In this document: positions 15,786 through 23,788 of the stretch, piece after piece
Layout: the number at the start of each line of letters is the position of its first letter
Position numbering within the stretch: position 1 is the first letter of the stretch
NCBI GenBank assembly: GCA_022447205.1
Contig: JAKVBQ010000021.1
Location: 1 to 53,514, forward strand
Direction: 5' to 3'
Source: Phycisphaerales bacterium
Lineage (GTDB): Bacteria; Planctomycetota; Phycisphaerae; Phycisphaerales; SM1A02
Length of the DNA stretch: 53,514 nt
Translations under genes and position numbers: made by a program
Notes under the pieces: model-generated
Databases searched by the model: none
What the model was told of the DNA's origin: nothing
Seen by the model: only the letters and a program-made list of their open reading frames with translations

Positions 15786-17408
15786 TCACGTCCCCTCAGG
15801 ACGATGGAGCTGGCGAAGTGACTCGGAGATCATGCTGGAGATCGCTCGCCTGGAGACGGAAGACCGGTCCGCGAGTTCAGCAATGGTCAGCGGGTGTTCG
15901 CTGGAGAGTCCGTACCGTGCCGTGACCAGCTTCGAGCCTTCGGCATCAAGCCGGTCCATGCGCCCCTGGAGCCGGGGCGGAAGCAGGAGTTGCGGGAACC
16001 GGGCGAAGCTCATCGATGCGGGCTGGAGAGGAGCCCCCCCCTCCTTCGAGGATCGAGCCACCTCACGCTCGCGCAGCACGATCAGCTTGTCGGTCTCGAG
16101 CGCGACGAAGCGATCGAGTCGCGGCTCGAGTTCCCCACGTGCGGTGGGATCGAACCCATCGATCGTCGAGGTCACCACCTGCACGCAGAAGGCGAACCAT
16201 CGCTCGAGATCAGGGAGGTCGAGATCGGTCAACGGCGCGGCGATGTGCTGCTCCACGCGACGGAAGGCCGCCCCCAGGACCGACTCGACGACACGACGCC
16301 ACAGACGATCGGCACGACGCAACCCGGTCTCGATCTCATCAAGACGCCCCACAGGTGGAGTCCTTGGCAGGACGTCGATCTGACGTGCGGCACTCCGAAG
16401 CTGCAGATGCATCGCCGGGAGCAGGAGCGCTTCGGGATGCGCATTCCCCCGGCGAAGCGACTCGACCAGCTCGAACACCGAAACCGGTCCGGACGAGGGT
16501 TCGGGCCCGTGCACGACGTCACGTGCCCCGAGGAGCACATGCTCGGCATCCTCCTGCTCGAAGGCCGGCATCTCGATCCAGACCGGACGCAACCGGCGAA
16601 GTCGCTCCGCACGGGCTTCCGCTCCGATCCTTCGCGTCGAAGGCGTGCTTCGGCCGATCCGAAATGCGATCGTCGAGCACTCCAGGCCGCGTTCGAAAGC
16701 CTTGAGAACAAGCGCTCGCTCACGCTCCCTGACGCGACCACCGAAGCCACGAACGGGGCCACGTTGGCCGCGATGGCGACGGATCAACTGTCGGATCGTC
16801 TCGTGCGCCCGTGCACTGCCTCCGGACACCTCGAGTGCAGCCTGGTTGAGCGAATGACCTTGCGCCATGAGGGCGTTCGCTCGTTCAAGGAGCTGGTGCT
16901 CCTCCTCGGCCGTGATCCGGGTGAACCCGGTGGCACGCTGGACGGAGGTCCCGCCTCGCTCGCGAAACCGCCGAAGCGCGCCTTGCAGAACACCAAGGCG
17001 CACCTGGCCGTCGGGAAAACGAACATGGGGGAAGACGAGCCCCCTGGCCCGCCAGCGCTGCAGGGTCCTCACGGACACCTCGAGAGCCGCTGCGGCCTCA
17101 TGCATGTCAAGGGCGCCATCGGGATCCGTCGAGGCATCGACCGGCGAATCCTCGGTGAGTCGTTGAACGAGGATCCCCAGGTCGCCAAGCAGCGCATCCC
17201 CGGACAGTGGAGCCGAGTCATCGGGAACACGATCACCAAGCAACCGCCAGCGAACGAATTCGGCCGGATAGCCGGAAGAAGGCTCGATCTCCCAGACCAG
17301 TTCCTCGGCGGCATCGAGCGCCGCCTTGCGTTGAGTCAGAGGACGTGCCTTCAACGACTCGAAGAGTCCTTCGAGGGTTGACGTCCTGAAGACCGCGGGA
17401 CGCGGCAT
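15786..17408 (-). CDS. Multi-HTH sigma-70-like regulator with MerR-type domain
   Basis: A 540-aa soluble DNA-binding protein. Residues 100-140 resemble a MerR-type winged helix (ALDMHEAAAALEVSVRTLQRWRARG). A second HTH lies at about 184-212 (HSLNQAALEVSGG...ETIRQLIRRH) and a third at 229-270 (ERALVLKAFERGLECSTIAFRIGRS). The last 57 residues look like sigma region 4 (LVTARYGLSSEHPLTIAELADRSSVSRRAISSMISESL). No clear sigma region 2 is seen, so promoter melting by this protein alone is doubtful. Large sigma-like proteins of this kind occur in planctomycetes without known regulons. It lies 3 nt after mqnA in one transcript. Confidence 0.7.
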   Translation of the reverse strand: MPRPAVFRTSTLEGLFESLKARPLTQRKAALDAAEELVWEIEPSSGYPAEFVRWRLLGDRVPDDSAPLSGDALLGDLGILVQRLTEDSPVDASTDPDGALDMHEAAAALEVSVRTLQRWRARGLVFPHVRFPDGQVRLGVLQGALRRFRERGGTSVQRATGFTRITAEEEHQLLERANALMAQGHSLNQAALEVSGGSARAHETIRQLIRRHRGQRGPVRGFGGRVRERERALVLKAFERGLECSTIAFRIGRSTPSTRRIGAEARAERLRRLRPVWIEMPAFEQEDAEHVLLGARDVVHGPEPSSGPVSVFELVESLRRGNAHPEALLLPAMHLQLRSAARQIDVLPRTPPVGRLDEIETGLRRADRLWRRVVESVLGAAFRRVEQHIAAPLTDLDLPDLERWFAFCVQVVTSTIDGFDPTARGELEPRLDRFVALETDKLIVLREREVARSSKEGGAPLQPASMSFARFPQLLLPPRLQGRMDRLDAEGSKLVTARYGLSSEHPLTIAELADRSSVSRRAISSMISESLRQLHRPEGT

Positions 17409-17411
17409 GAC

Positions 17412-18272
17412 TCAGATGTCCTCGAGGATGCGAACGGGACGGTCCCGTCCCTCGGACAGCTCGATGAACAGGCGCAGTCCCGCCATCGCCCGTTCGTCGA
17501 AGTCGTAGATCAGGTTCTCGACGAAATAGCGACGGGCGAGTTCGACCGGCCAACCGTGGATGGGCGCATGAATCGCAGCCAGTCGGCTGATCCGCGACTT
17601 GTTGCGCAACCGGGTTCGATCGAGGATCCGTGCGGCAAGACGGACCCGTTCGAGCTCCTCCGGCGTTCGATTCACCCGGCACAACCAGGTGGCGAAGACG
17701 AAGGGCAGGCCGGTCATCTCGAACCATGCCTCACCAAGGTCGACTTCATGTTCGTGGAACGCTTCAGGAACGGTCGCGGTCACAACCTTGTCACCGATCA
17801 GGAGGAGTGCATCCATTGCTGCATCGGTCCTGATCCCGTCCATGCCGGCATCGAGATCCACCAGTTCAGGTTCGACACCATGCACCTCGCGGAGGAAGAC
17901 CCGGAGCAGCTGGACAGATGTGTGACTCTCACGATCACAGGCCACCCGACTCAATTCGGACAACGGCCGGCGCGAGAGGAGTCGTACGGTCAGGGTCGGA
18001 CCGGCACATCCGAGCATCCCCACCGGTACCGCCATCAACGGTTCCGGGCAACGCACGAGATCGATCGACGAACACAGGGCCAGGTCGACCGCATCACGCT
18101 GGAGCATCCCCACCTGGTTGGCGGGCACGTCGGTCCTGACCTCCAGGGTCTCAAGGCCCTCGAGCCCGGCGATGAGCGGGATGGTGTTGAGGTAGTCGAC
18201 CGCACCGACGGTGATCATCCGGGGCAGCGTGGGCTCGATCGAGGGTGGTGCGAGGGACTCGGTCCGTGACAT
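17412..18272 (-). CDS. mqnA: Chorismate dehydratase (futalosine pathway)
   Basis: Dehydrates chorismate to 3-enolpyruvylbenzoate, the first committed step of futalosine-type menaquinone synthesis. The protein is 286 aa and has the periplasmic-binding-protein fold of MqnA/MqnD: VGAVDYLNTIPLIAGL, VDLALCSSID, VACDRESHTSVQLLRVFL, DALLLIGDKV and FEMTGLPFVFATWLCR. The N-terminal 19 residues before ITVGAVDYLN are an extension, so M19 is an alternative start; the ATG at 18272 is supported by a GCTAGACT box just upstream. No other mqn gene is in the window. It is co-transcribed with the sigma-like gene. Confidence 0.92.
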   Translation of the reverse strand: MSRTESLAPPSIEPTLPRMITVGAVDYLNTIPLIAGLEGLETLEVRTDVPANQVGMLQRDAVDLALCSSIDLVRCPEPLMAVPVGMLGCAGPTLTVRLLSRRPLSELSRVACDRESHTSVQLLRVFLREVHGVEPELVDLDAGMDGIRTDAAMDALLLIGDKVVTATVPEAFHEHEVDLGEAWFEMTGLPFVFATWLCRVNRTPEELERVRLAARILDRTRLRNKSRISRLAAIHAPIHGWPVELARRYFVENLIYDFDERAMAGLRLFIELSEGRDRPVRILEDI

Positions 18273-18281
18273 GACAGGGAA

Positions 18282-18287
18282 AGTCTA
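18282..18287 (-). promoter_or_regulatory. -10 element of mqnA
   Basis: TAGACT on minus, preceded by GC, ends 9 nt before the ATG at 18272. It predicts a leader of about two bases. No clear -35 is seen. Confidence 0.4.
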
Positions 18288-18330
18288 GCCCGGATCATCC
18301 CGGGAAGGGAGTCCATTCCGGGCGCATGAA

Positions 18331-19557
18331 TCAACCCGCAGCGGTCACCGAACGCGCGTTCGGGAGGGCAGCGCCGCTCGCTGAACCCGCGACCTCGCCC
18401 GCACCTTCGGCCAGGTAGATCCTGGGGACACCCGAACCCAGGCAGGCGAGCAGCTGGTGCGGCACGATCCCTGCTCGCGAAGCCAGCCTGGCCAGGCTCA
18501 CCTGAGAGTCCGGTTGATCGGAAAGGAGCATGACGCGCTGATCGTGAAGGGGTTCGGCCGCATCGATGTCGCCGAGATCGACGACCAGTTGATCCATGTT
18601 CATCGCCCCCACCACGGGTGCGGCACGCATGCCGTCACGGGTCTCGACGAGGACACGTTGGGGATCCGTGGGATCGACCAGGGTGGCGGGATAGCCATCG
18701 GCATAGCCGACAGGAACCAGTCCGATGCGCGTCGCCCGGGGACTCGTCCAGGTGGATCCGTACCCGATGGTGGTGCCGGCCTCGATGGCGCGCACCTGAA
18801 TGAGGGAGCTCGACCAGCTGACCGCACCATGCAGCCCTGCCTCGATGGCACGGGAACCGTCGATGTCCGACGGCAGGGAACCTGTCCAACCCAGTCCGAT
18901 CCGAACGAGATCCCGACGTTGGTCGGGGCTCGTGAAACACGGCCCGGTACTCGCAGCGTGGATCCGGACTCGCGTTGGCAGCACCTCGCGCACCTCTTCC
19001 AGAACGGAGTCGAAGCACGCGGCCTGTTCGGCGACGCGTCGGGGATCCTGTTCGCTGAAGTGCGTGAAGACCCCGGTCAGGCGAAGGGAACGTGCCGCCC
19101 GAACCGCTTCGATGAGCATCGCGGCCTGCCCGGGCAGGACCCCCCCACGACCCATGCCGGTATCGATCTCCACATGCACGGGGATCGGTCGTCCCAGGCG
19201 TATGCCGGCCAGGGCGGTCATCTGCTCCAGATCACCGATCGAACATTCAAGGCGACCGGTGGCAAGCAACCTGGAGATCGCAGGATCCCGGGGGAAGTCG
19301 CAGGTCGGCATCAGGACCAGGATCCGGGCTGAACCGGAGATCTCCTCGATCTCTGCAGCCTGCCCGGGCGTGAAGACGGCAAGCATCCGCGAACCGGCCC
19401 CGACGAGGGTCCTGGCCACCCTGCGGGCACCAAGGCCGTAGGCATCGGCCTTGACCACGGAGCAGATTTCAGGCCCTGAGCCCACCACACGACGTATTGC
19501 GCGGAGATTTTCCGCGATGGCGTCCAGATCGACTCGGATGTGGCTTGTGTGGCGCAT
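18331..19557 (-). CDS. alr: Alanine racemase
   Basis: PLP enzyme that makes D-alanine for peptidoglycan. The protein is 408 aa, slightly long. The PLP lysine is K36 in VVKADAYGLG; HVEIDTGMGRGG, FTHFSEQD, the catalytic Tyr in TIGYGSTW, PVGYADGYP and AMNMDQLVVDL are all present. The C-terminal 30 residues (GAGEVAGSASGAALPNA...) are an extra low-complexity tail. The start at MRHTSHIRVDLDAI follows homology; upstream in-frame codons are unsupported. It is divergent from the DEAD-box helicase. With murA, murG and ftsW it shows that the organism builds a peptidoglycan wall. Confidence 0.96.
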   Translation of the reverse strand: MRHTSHIRVDLDAIAENLRAIRRVVGSGPEICSVVKADAYGLGARRVARTLVGAGSRMLAVFTPGQAAEIEEISGSARILVLMPTCDFPRDPAISRLLATGRLECSIGDLEQMTALAGIRLGRPIPVHVEIDTGMGRGGVLPGQAAMLIEAVRAARSLRLTGVFTHFSEQDPRRVAEQAACFDSVLEEVREVLPTRVRIHAASTGPCFTSPDQRRDLVRIGLGWTGSLPSDIDGSRAIEAGLHGAVSWSSSLIQVRAIEAGTTIGYGSTWTSPRATRIGLVPVGYADGYPATLVDPTDPQRVLVETRDGMRAAPVVGAMNMDQLVVDLGDIDAAEPLHDQRVMLLSDQPDSQVSLARLASRAGIVPHQLLACLGSGVPRIYLAEGAGEVAGSASGAALPNARSVTAAG

Positions 19558-19748
19558 GCAGTCCGTTGCAGTCCCACTGTTTGTATCGGTTGACGCTCGA
19601 CCATACCATGACAGGTCTCGGCCAGCGAACCCCACATGCTGTCCAGATCATCGTGACCGTCGCTCCAGGCTGGTCACGGGAACGAGAACGCCCGCATTGG
19701 CACGATTCGACCGGCGCCTCATCCTCGAACTACGGATCCAAGCAGACC

Positions 19749-21239
19749 ATGACCGACAGCGCCGAAAGCGAACAGACCAGCAACCCGGAATCCGGGACCA
19801 CTTCCGACAAGCCGAAGAGGAAACGGACCAGGAAGAAGAGCCCGTCGAAGGGAAAGAAGAAGGCCGAAGGCAGCGCCCCCGCGCCAAAGGTCGATGCCGC
19901 GGAGACATTCAGCCTGGACGCGCAGTTCAAGGACCTCGGACTCGACGACCAGGTGCTCAAGGCGATCACCGAACGCGGCTTCGAACACCCCACACTGATC
20001 CAGGCACGGATGATCCCACCGGCACTCGAGGGACGTGATGTGCTCGGACAGGCCCGGACCGGTACCGGCAAGACGGCGGCATTCGGACTGCCCTCACTCG
20101 GTCGCTTGAAGAAGGGCACCGGGTTCGGTGCGCTGATCCTCGTGCCGACCCGTGAGCTTGCGATCCAGGTGACGGCGGAACTCCGCGAGTTCGCCAAGTT
20201 CTCGAAGCAACGCATCGTCGCGGTCTACGGCGGCCAGAAGATCAAGCAGCAGGCGGACAAGCTCGAGAAGGGACCGGAGATCATCGTCGGCACCCCGGGC
20301 CGAGTGATGGACATGCACAATCGCGGCATGCTCCCCTACGACAAGATGCAGATCGCGATCCTCGACGAGGTCGACCGCATGCTCGACATCGGCTTCCGGG
20401 ACGACATCCGGAAGATCCTCGGCAAGATGCCGAAGTCCCGGCAGACGATCTTCGTCTCGGCGACGATCTCCGATGAGATCGAGAAACTCGCTCGCAGCTA
20501 CATGCGCAACCCGGAGAAGATCGTCACCACCGGGAAGAGCCTGACCGTCCAGCAGGTCGGCCAGAGCTATTGCAGCGTGGAACGATGGGACAAGGCGAGC
20601 CTCCTGACCCACCTGATCAAGAACGAGGAGGCGGCCCTGACCCTGGTCTTCTGCCGCACCAAGCGAACGGTGGACCAGGTCCAGAAGAAGCTCTCGCGCG
20701 CCGGGATCGATGCCCACGCGATCCATGGCGACATGGTCCAGGGCAAGCGGAACCGGGTCATGCAGACCCTGCGCGACGGCAACCTGCACGTGCTGGTCTG
20801 CTCGGATCTCGCAGCACGAGGACTCGATGTCGAAGGGATCTCCCACGTGGTCAACTACGACCTCCCGGAGGATCCCGAGATCTACATCCACCGGGTCGGT
20901 CGAACCGCTCGCGCAGGCCGTGACGGCATCGCCTACAGCTTCGTGTCCCCGGACCAGGGCGACCTGCTCACCGCGATCGAGATGCTCGCCAACATCGAGA
21001 TCCCGCAGAAGGTCTTCCCCGACTTCAAGCCCGGCCCGGTCCCGTCGGACGTCCGTGCCCATCGAGAGCACGAGAAGACCAAGAAGGACAAGGAGATGCA
21101 GCAGAAGAACAGGTACGCCATGCCGGACAAGCCTGACGATGCCGATCTCAAGGACGAACGCAAGTTCCCCGGCGGCATCGTGCCCGCCAAGATGCCGCCG
21201 AAGCGCCTGATGGGACGAACCCGAACCGGCAGGCGTTGA
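19749..21239 (+). CDS. DEAD-box family ATP-dependent RNA helicase
   Basis: A 496-aa RNA helicase acting in RNA remodelling, ribosome assembly or decay. Residues 1-50 are a Lys/Arg-rich, disordered RNA-binding tail. The core has F60 and Q85 of the Q motif, ARTGTGKT (102-109), PTRELA (133-138), TPGR, SAT, and HRVGRTARAGR. Motif II reads DEVD (206-209) instead of DEAD, which keeps both acidic residues. A further basic tail follows (about 430-496). It resembles RhlE/CsdA-type helicases; I do not assign a symbol. It is divergent from alr, with psuG starting 12 nt after its stop. Confidence 0.94.
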   Translation: MTDSAESEQTSNPESGTTSDKPKRKRTRKKSPSKGKKKAEGSAPAPKVDAAETFSLDAQFKDLGLDDQVLKAITERGFEHPTLIQARMIPPALEGRDVLGQARTGTGKTAAFGLPSLGRLKKGTGFGALILVPTRELAIQVTAELREFAKFSKQRIVAVYGGQKIKQQADKLEKGPEIIVGTPGRVMDMHNRGMLPYDKMQIAILDEVDRMLDIGFRDDIRKILGKMPKSRQTIFVSATISDEIEKLARSYMRNPEKIVTTGKSLTVQQVGQSYCSVERWDKASLLTHLIKNEEAALTLVFCRTKRTVDQVQKKLSRAGIDAHAIHGDMVQGKRNRVMQTLRDGNLHVLVCSDLAARGLDVEGISHVVNYDLPEDPEIYIHRVGRTARAGRDGIAYSFVSPDQGDLLTAIEMLANIEIPQKVFPDFKPGPVPSDVRAHREHEKTKKDKEMQQKNRYAMPDKPDDADLKDERKFPGGIVPAKMPPKRLMGRTRTGRR

Positions 21240-21251
21240 GCCTTGGACTCC

Positions 21252-22322
21252 ATGATCGCCATCCACCCCGAGGTCGAGACGGCCCTCTCCGAGGGAAGAC
21301 CGGTGGTTGCGCTGGAGACCGCCGTGGTCACCCACGGACTGCCGAGGACACCTTCATCCAAAGCTCCACGCCTCGTCGAAGAGACTTCAAATGACGCTGA
21401 ATCCGCCAGGAACGCCTGCTGGGCGGACGGAAGACCACCGGCGGAATGGCGAGGGGATCGACCACTCAATCTGGAAGTCGCACGCTTCATCGAGGCGACC
21501 GTCCGCAACCAGGGCGGCACGCCTGCCACGGTTGCGGTGATCGAAGGCACGCTGCACGTTGGACTCGACGAGGCGCAACTCGAACGACTTGCAGACAGGG
21601 ACGATGTGGCCAAGTGCTCGACACGGGAACTGGGCCGGGTCATGGCGCGCAAGGAGTCGGGCGGCACGACGGTTGCCGGCACGCTCGGAGCCTGCCAGGC
21701 CGCGAATCGCGAACTGGCCGCGGCTGGTCTTCCTGCCATCGAGGTCTTCGCCACCGGCGGGATCGGTGGCGTCCACCGCAACTGGAACCAGCATGGTGAC
21801 ATCTCCGCGGACATACGAGCCCTGTCGGAAACCTCGATGGCGGTCATTTCCGCAGGTGCGAAGGTGATCCTGGATCTGCCTGCAACACGCGAGGCCCTGG
21901 ATACGGGGATGGTGCCGGTCTTCGGATGGCAGACCGGAAGATTCCCCATGTTCACTGCGCCCGGCATCGAGGACGAGCACCCCCTTCCACGCTTCGATGA
22001 CATCGAAGACATGGCAGCCAGCTGTCGGATGCACTGGGATGTGCTCCACCGAGGCGAGGCCGTCCTTGTCGCCAACGAGATCCCGAACGGACTGGGACTC
22101 GATCCGGAGCGACTCGAGATGCTGGTGAAGCGTGCCATCTCCGAAGCGGAGGCAGAGGGCATCTCCGGAGCGGCGCTCACCCCTTTCCTGCTCAGCCGGC
22201 TTGCGGAGAGCACGGAAGGCGACGCGCTGGATGCGAACATCACCCTGCTCTGCTCGAACGCTTCGGTGGGCGCAAGACTGGCAGCCGCCCTGGCCCGTCA
22301 ACGAGGTCAGACCTCCACTTGA
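21252..22322 (+). CDS. psuG: Pseudouridine-5'-phosphate glycosidase with insertion
   Basis: Cleaves pseudouridine 5'-phosphate to uracil and ribose 5-phosphate, salvaging modified RNA nucleosides. The protein is 356 aa from ATG 21252; a TTG at 21243 is an alternative. Family motifs are VVALETAVVTHGLP, TPATVAVIEG, GTTVAGTL, FATGGIGGVHR, DISADIRALSET, ISAGAKVILDL and LTPFLLSRLAE. Between GLP and NLEVARF there are about 43 residues where relatives have about ten, so there is an insertion of some 30 residues next to the active-site loop. No kinase psuK is nearby. Its position behind an RNA helicase fits RNA turnover. Confidence 0.88.
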   Translation: MIAIHPEVETALSEGRPVVALETAVVTHGLPRTPSSKAPRLVEETSNDAESARNACWADGRPPAEWRGDRPLNLEVARFIEATVRNQGGTPATVAVIEGTLHVGLDEAQLERLADRDDVAKCSTRELGRVMARKESGGTTVAGTLGACQAANRELAAAGLPAIEVFATGGIGGVHRNWNQHGDISADIRALSETSMAVISAGAKVILDLPATREALDTGMVPVFGWQTGRFPMFTAPGIEDEHPLPRFDDIEDMAASCRMHWDVLHRGEAVLVANEIPNGLGLDPERLEMLVKRAISEAEAEGISGAALTPFLLSRLAESTEGDALDANITLLCSNASVGARLAAALARQRGQTST

Positions 22323-22342
22323 CACCTGAATAACCCTGCGAT

Positions 22343-22371
22343 TTGACAGGACTCCGTTCCATTGCTCCAAT
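22343..22371 (+). promoter_or_regulatory. Candidate promoter of rho
   Basis: A perfect TTGACA at 22343-22348 is followed after 17 bases only by a poor -10 (TCCAAT 22366-22371). A leader of about 150 nt would precede the rho start, as in other bacteria where rho is autoregulated in its leader. Confidence 0.3.
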
Positions 22372-22528
22372 CAAGTCGTCCGACCGGTCCACCATCGAGT
22401 GCTGAACCGAGCGGATGAAACGAACCCCAAGAGAAACAACACGGTCACGGAGCCTGCCGCAGGACGCGAGCGTCTCGTTGAATGACACCCCACTCGAAGT
22501 GGGCGGACACCCGTTCGGTCGTCCATGG

Positions 22529-23701
22529 ATGATGATGAGTACCGACACAAGCAAAGAACAACCCCCGGCAACGCAGACCATCAGCGGCATCCTTCAACTC
22601 CAGAATGGTGCGGACGGTCGACTGCGACAGCTCGAGGACGGCCTCGTCGAGTCCAAGGAAGATCCATTCATCCCGATGTCCCTGGAGGACCAGGTCCCAC
22701 TTCGACCGGCACTGCAGATGACCGTAGAGGTGACCGAGCGGAAGGCCAAGCGCCGACGCCGCGGCGGAGGTGGACGACCGATCCGCAGGATCGCCGAGGA
22801 GGTCATCTCCATCGAAGGCATTCCCGCGGCGGAGTTCGCGGGCCGCAAGCGCTTCGAGGATCTGACTCCGATCGATCCCCAGCCGAGAATCACCCTCGAG
22901 CACGACGGGTGCCCCCCTGCCTGCCGGCTGATCGACATGTTCTGCCCGATCGGATACGGAACCCGGGGCCTGATCGTCGCACCACCGAAAGCCGGCAAGA
23001 CGATCCTGCTCCAGAACATCGCCTACGGGATCAAGCACAATCATCCCGACATCGAACTGGTCGCGCTCCTCATCGATGAACGACCGGAGGAAGTCACCGA
23101 CTTCAAGCGCAACGTCCCCGCCCACGTCCTTGCCTCGAGCAACGACGAGGAGATCGACAAGCACATCAGCATGGGCCTGCTCGCGATCGAACGCGCCCGA
23201 CGGATGGTCGAGGCCGGCAAGGACGTGGTGGTCCTTCTGGACTCGATCACCAGGCTCGGCCGGGCATTCAACAACTCGAAGAAGTACGCCTCGAGTGGCA
23301 GGACGATGTCAGGCGGCCTGGATGCGAAGGCGCTGGAGGTCCCCAAGCAGCTCTTCGGTTCCGCCCGAAGGCCCGAGGAGGGCGGCAGCCTCACGATCAT
23401 CGCCACCTGTCTCGTCGATACCGGTTCCAGAGCGGACCAGGTGATCTTCGAGGAATTCAAGGGCACGGGGAACATGGAGCTGATCCTCGATCGTTCGATC
23501 TCCGAGAAGCGGATCTTCCCGGCGATCAACCTCGCCGCCTCCGGCACCCGGAAGGAACACCTCCTGATGGGCGAGGAGGAACTGAAGACCGTGACCGCCC
23601 TGAGACGCCGACTGATGAACATGAAGCCTCCGGTCCAGGTCGAGCAGCTGCTGAGAGCACTCGAGCGGTTCAAGACCAACGAAGACATGATCAGCAGCTG
23701 A
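22529..23701 (+). CDS. rho: Transcription termination factor Rho
   Basis: Hexameric RNA-dependent ATPase that ends transcription. The product is 390 aa from the first of three tandem ATGs (22529, 22532, 22535), and any of them could be used. The ATPase half is typical: APPKAGKT (151-158), LLIDERPEEVTDF, LLDSITRLGRAFN, SGGLDAKAL (Q-loop region), EEGGSLTIIAT and EEFKGTGNMEL. The usual N-terminal helical domain is missing. The cold-shock-like RNA-binding domain is degenerate: the aromatic RNP1 loop (GFGFLR in E. coli) reads ADGRLR (28-33). An Arg-rich stretch (KRRRRGGGG, 74-82) follows. The C-terminal ATPase is conserved, so the protein should still translocate. Confidence 0.95.
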   Translation: MMMSTDTSKEQPPATQTISGILQLQNGADGRLRQLEDGLVESKEDPFIPMSLEDQVPLRPALQMTVEVTERKAKRRRRGGGGRPIRRIAEEVISIEGIPAAEFAGRKRFEDLTPIDPQPRITLEHDGCPPACRLIDMFCPIGYGTRGLIVAPPKAGKTILLQNIAYGIKHNHPDIELVALLIDERPEEVTDFKRNVPAHVLASSNDEEIDKHISMGLLAIERARRMVEAGKDVVVLLDSITRLGRAFNNSKKYASSGRTMSGGLDAKALEVPKQLFGSARRPEEGGSLTIIATCLVDTGSRADQVIFEEFKGTGNMELILDRSISEKRIFPAINLAASGTRKEHLLMGEEELKTVTALRRRLMNMKPPVQVEQLLRALERFKTNEDMISS

Positions 23702-23788
23702 CAACGACGGAGCCAGGGCCCCGATCGAGGCCCGGTTGGACATGGAGCCCTCTCCGAGGCACACTAGGTGCGAATGGGAGGAACCTTC

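Noticed and set aside
15894-17381. 495-aa plus-strand open frame opposite the sigma-like gene
   Set aside because: No recognisable domain; the minus-strand protein has clear HTH motifs and operon context.
21340-21470. Frameshift in psuG
   Set aside because: The extra segment stays in frame and flanking motifs are intact; no alternative frame restores the family sequence.
23736-23770. Promoter before the MCE genes (TTGGAC ... TAGGTG)
   Set aside because: Spacing of 23 bases and a poor -10; read-through from rho is as likely.
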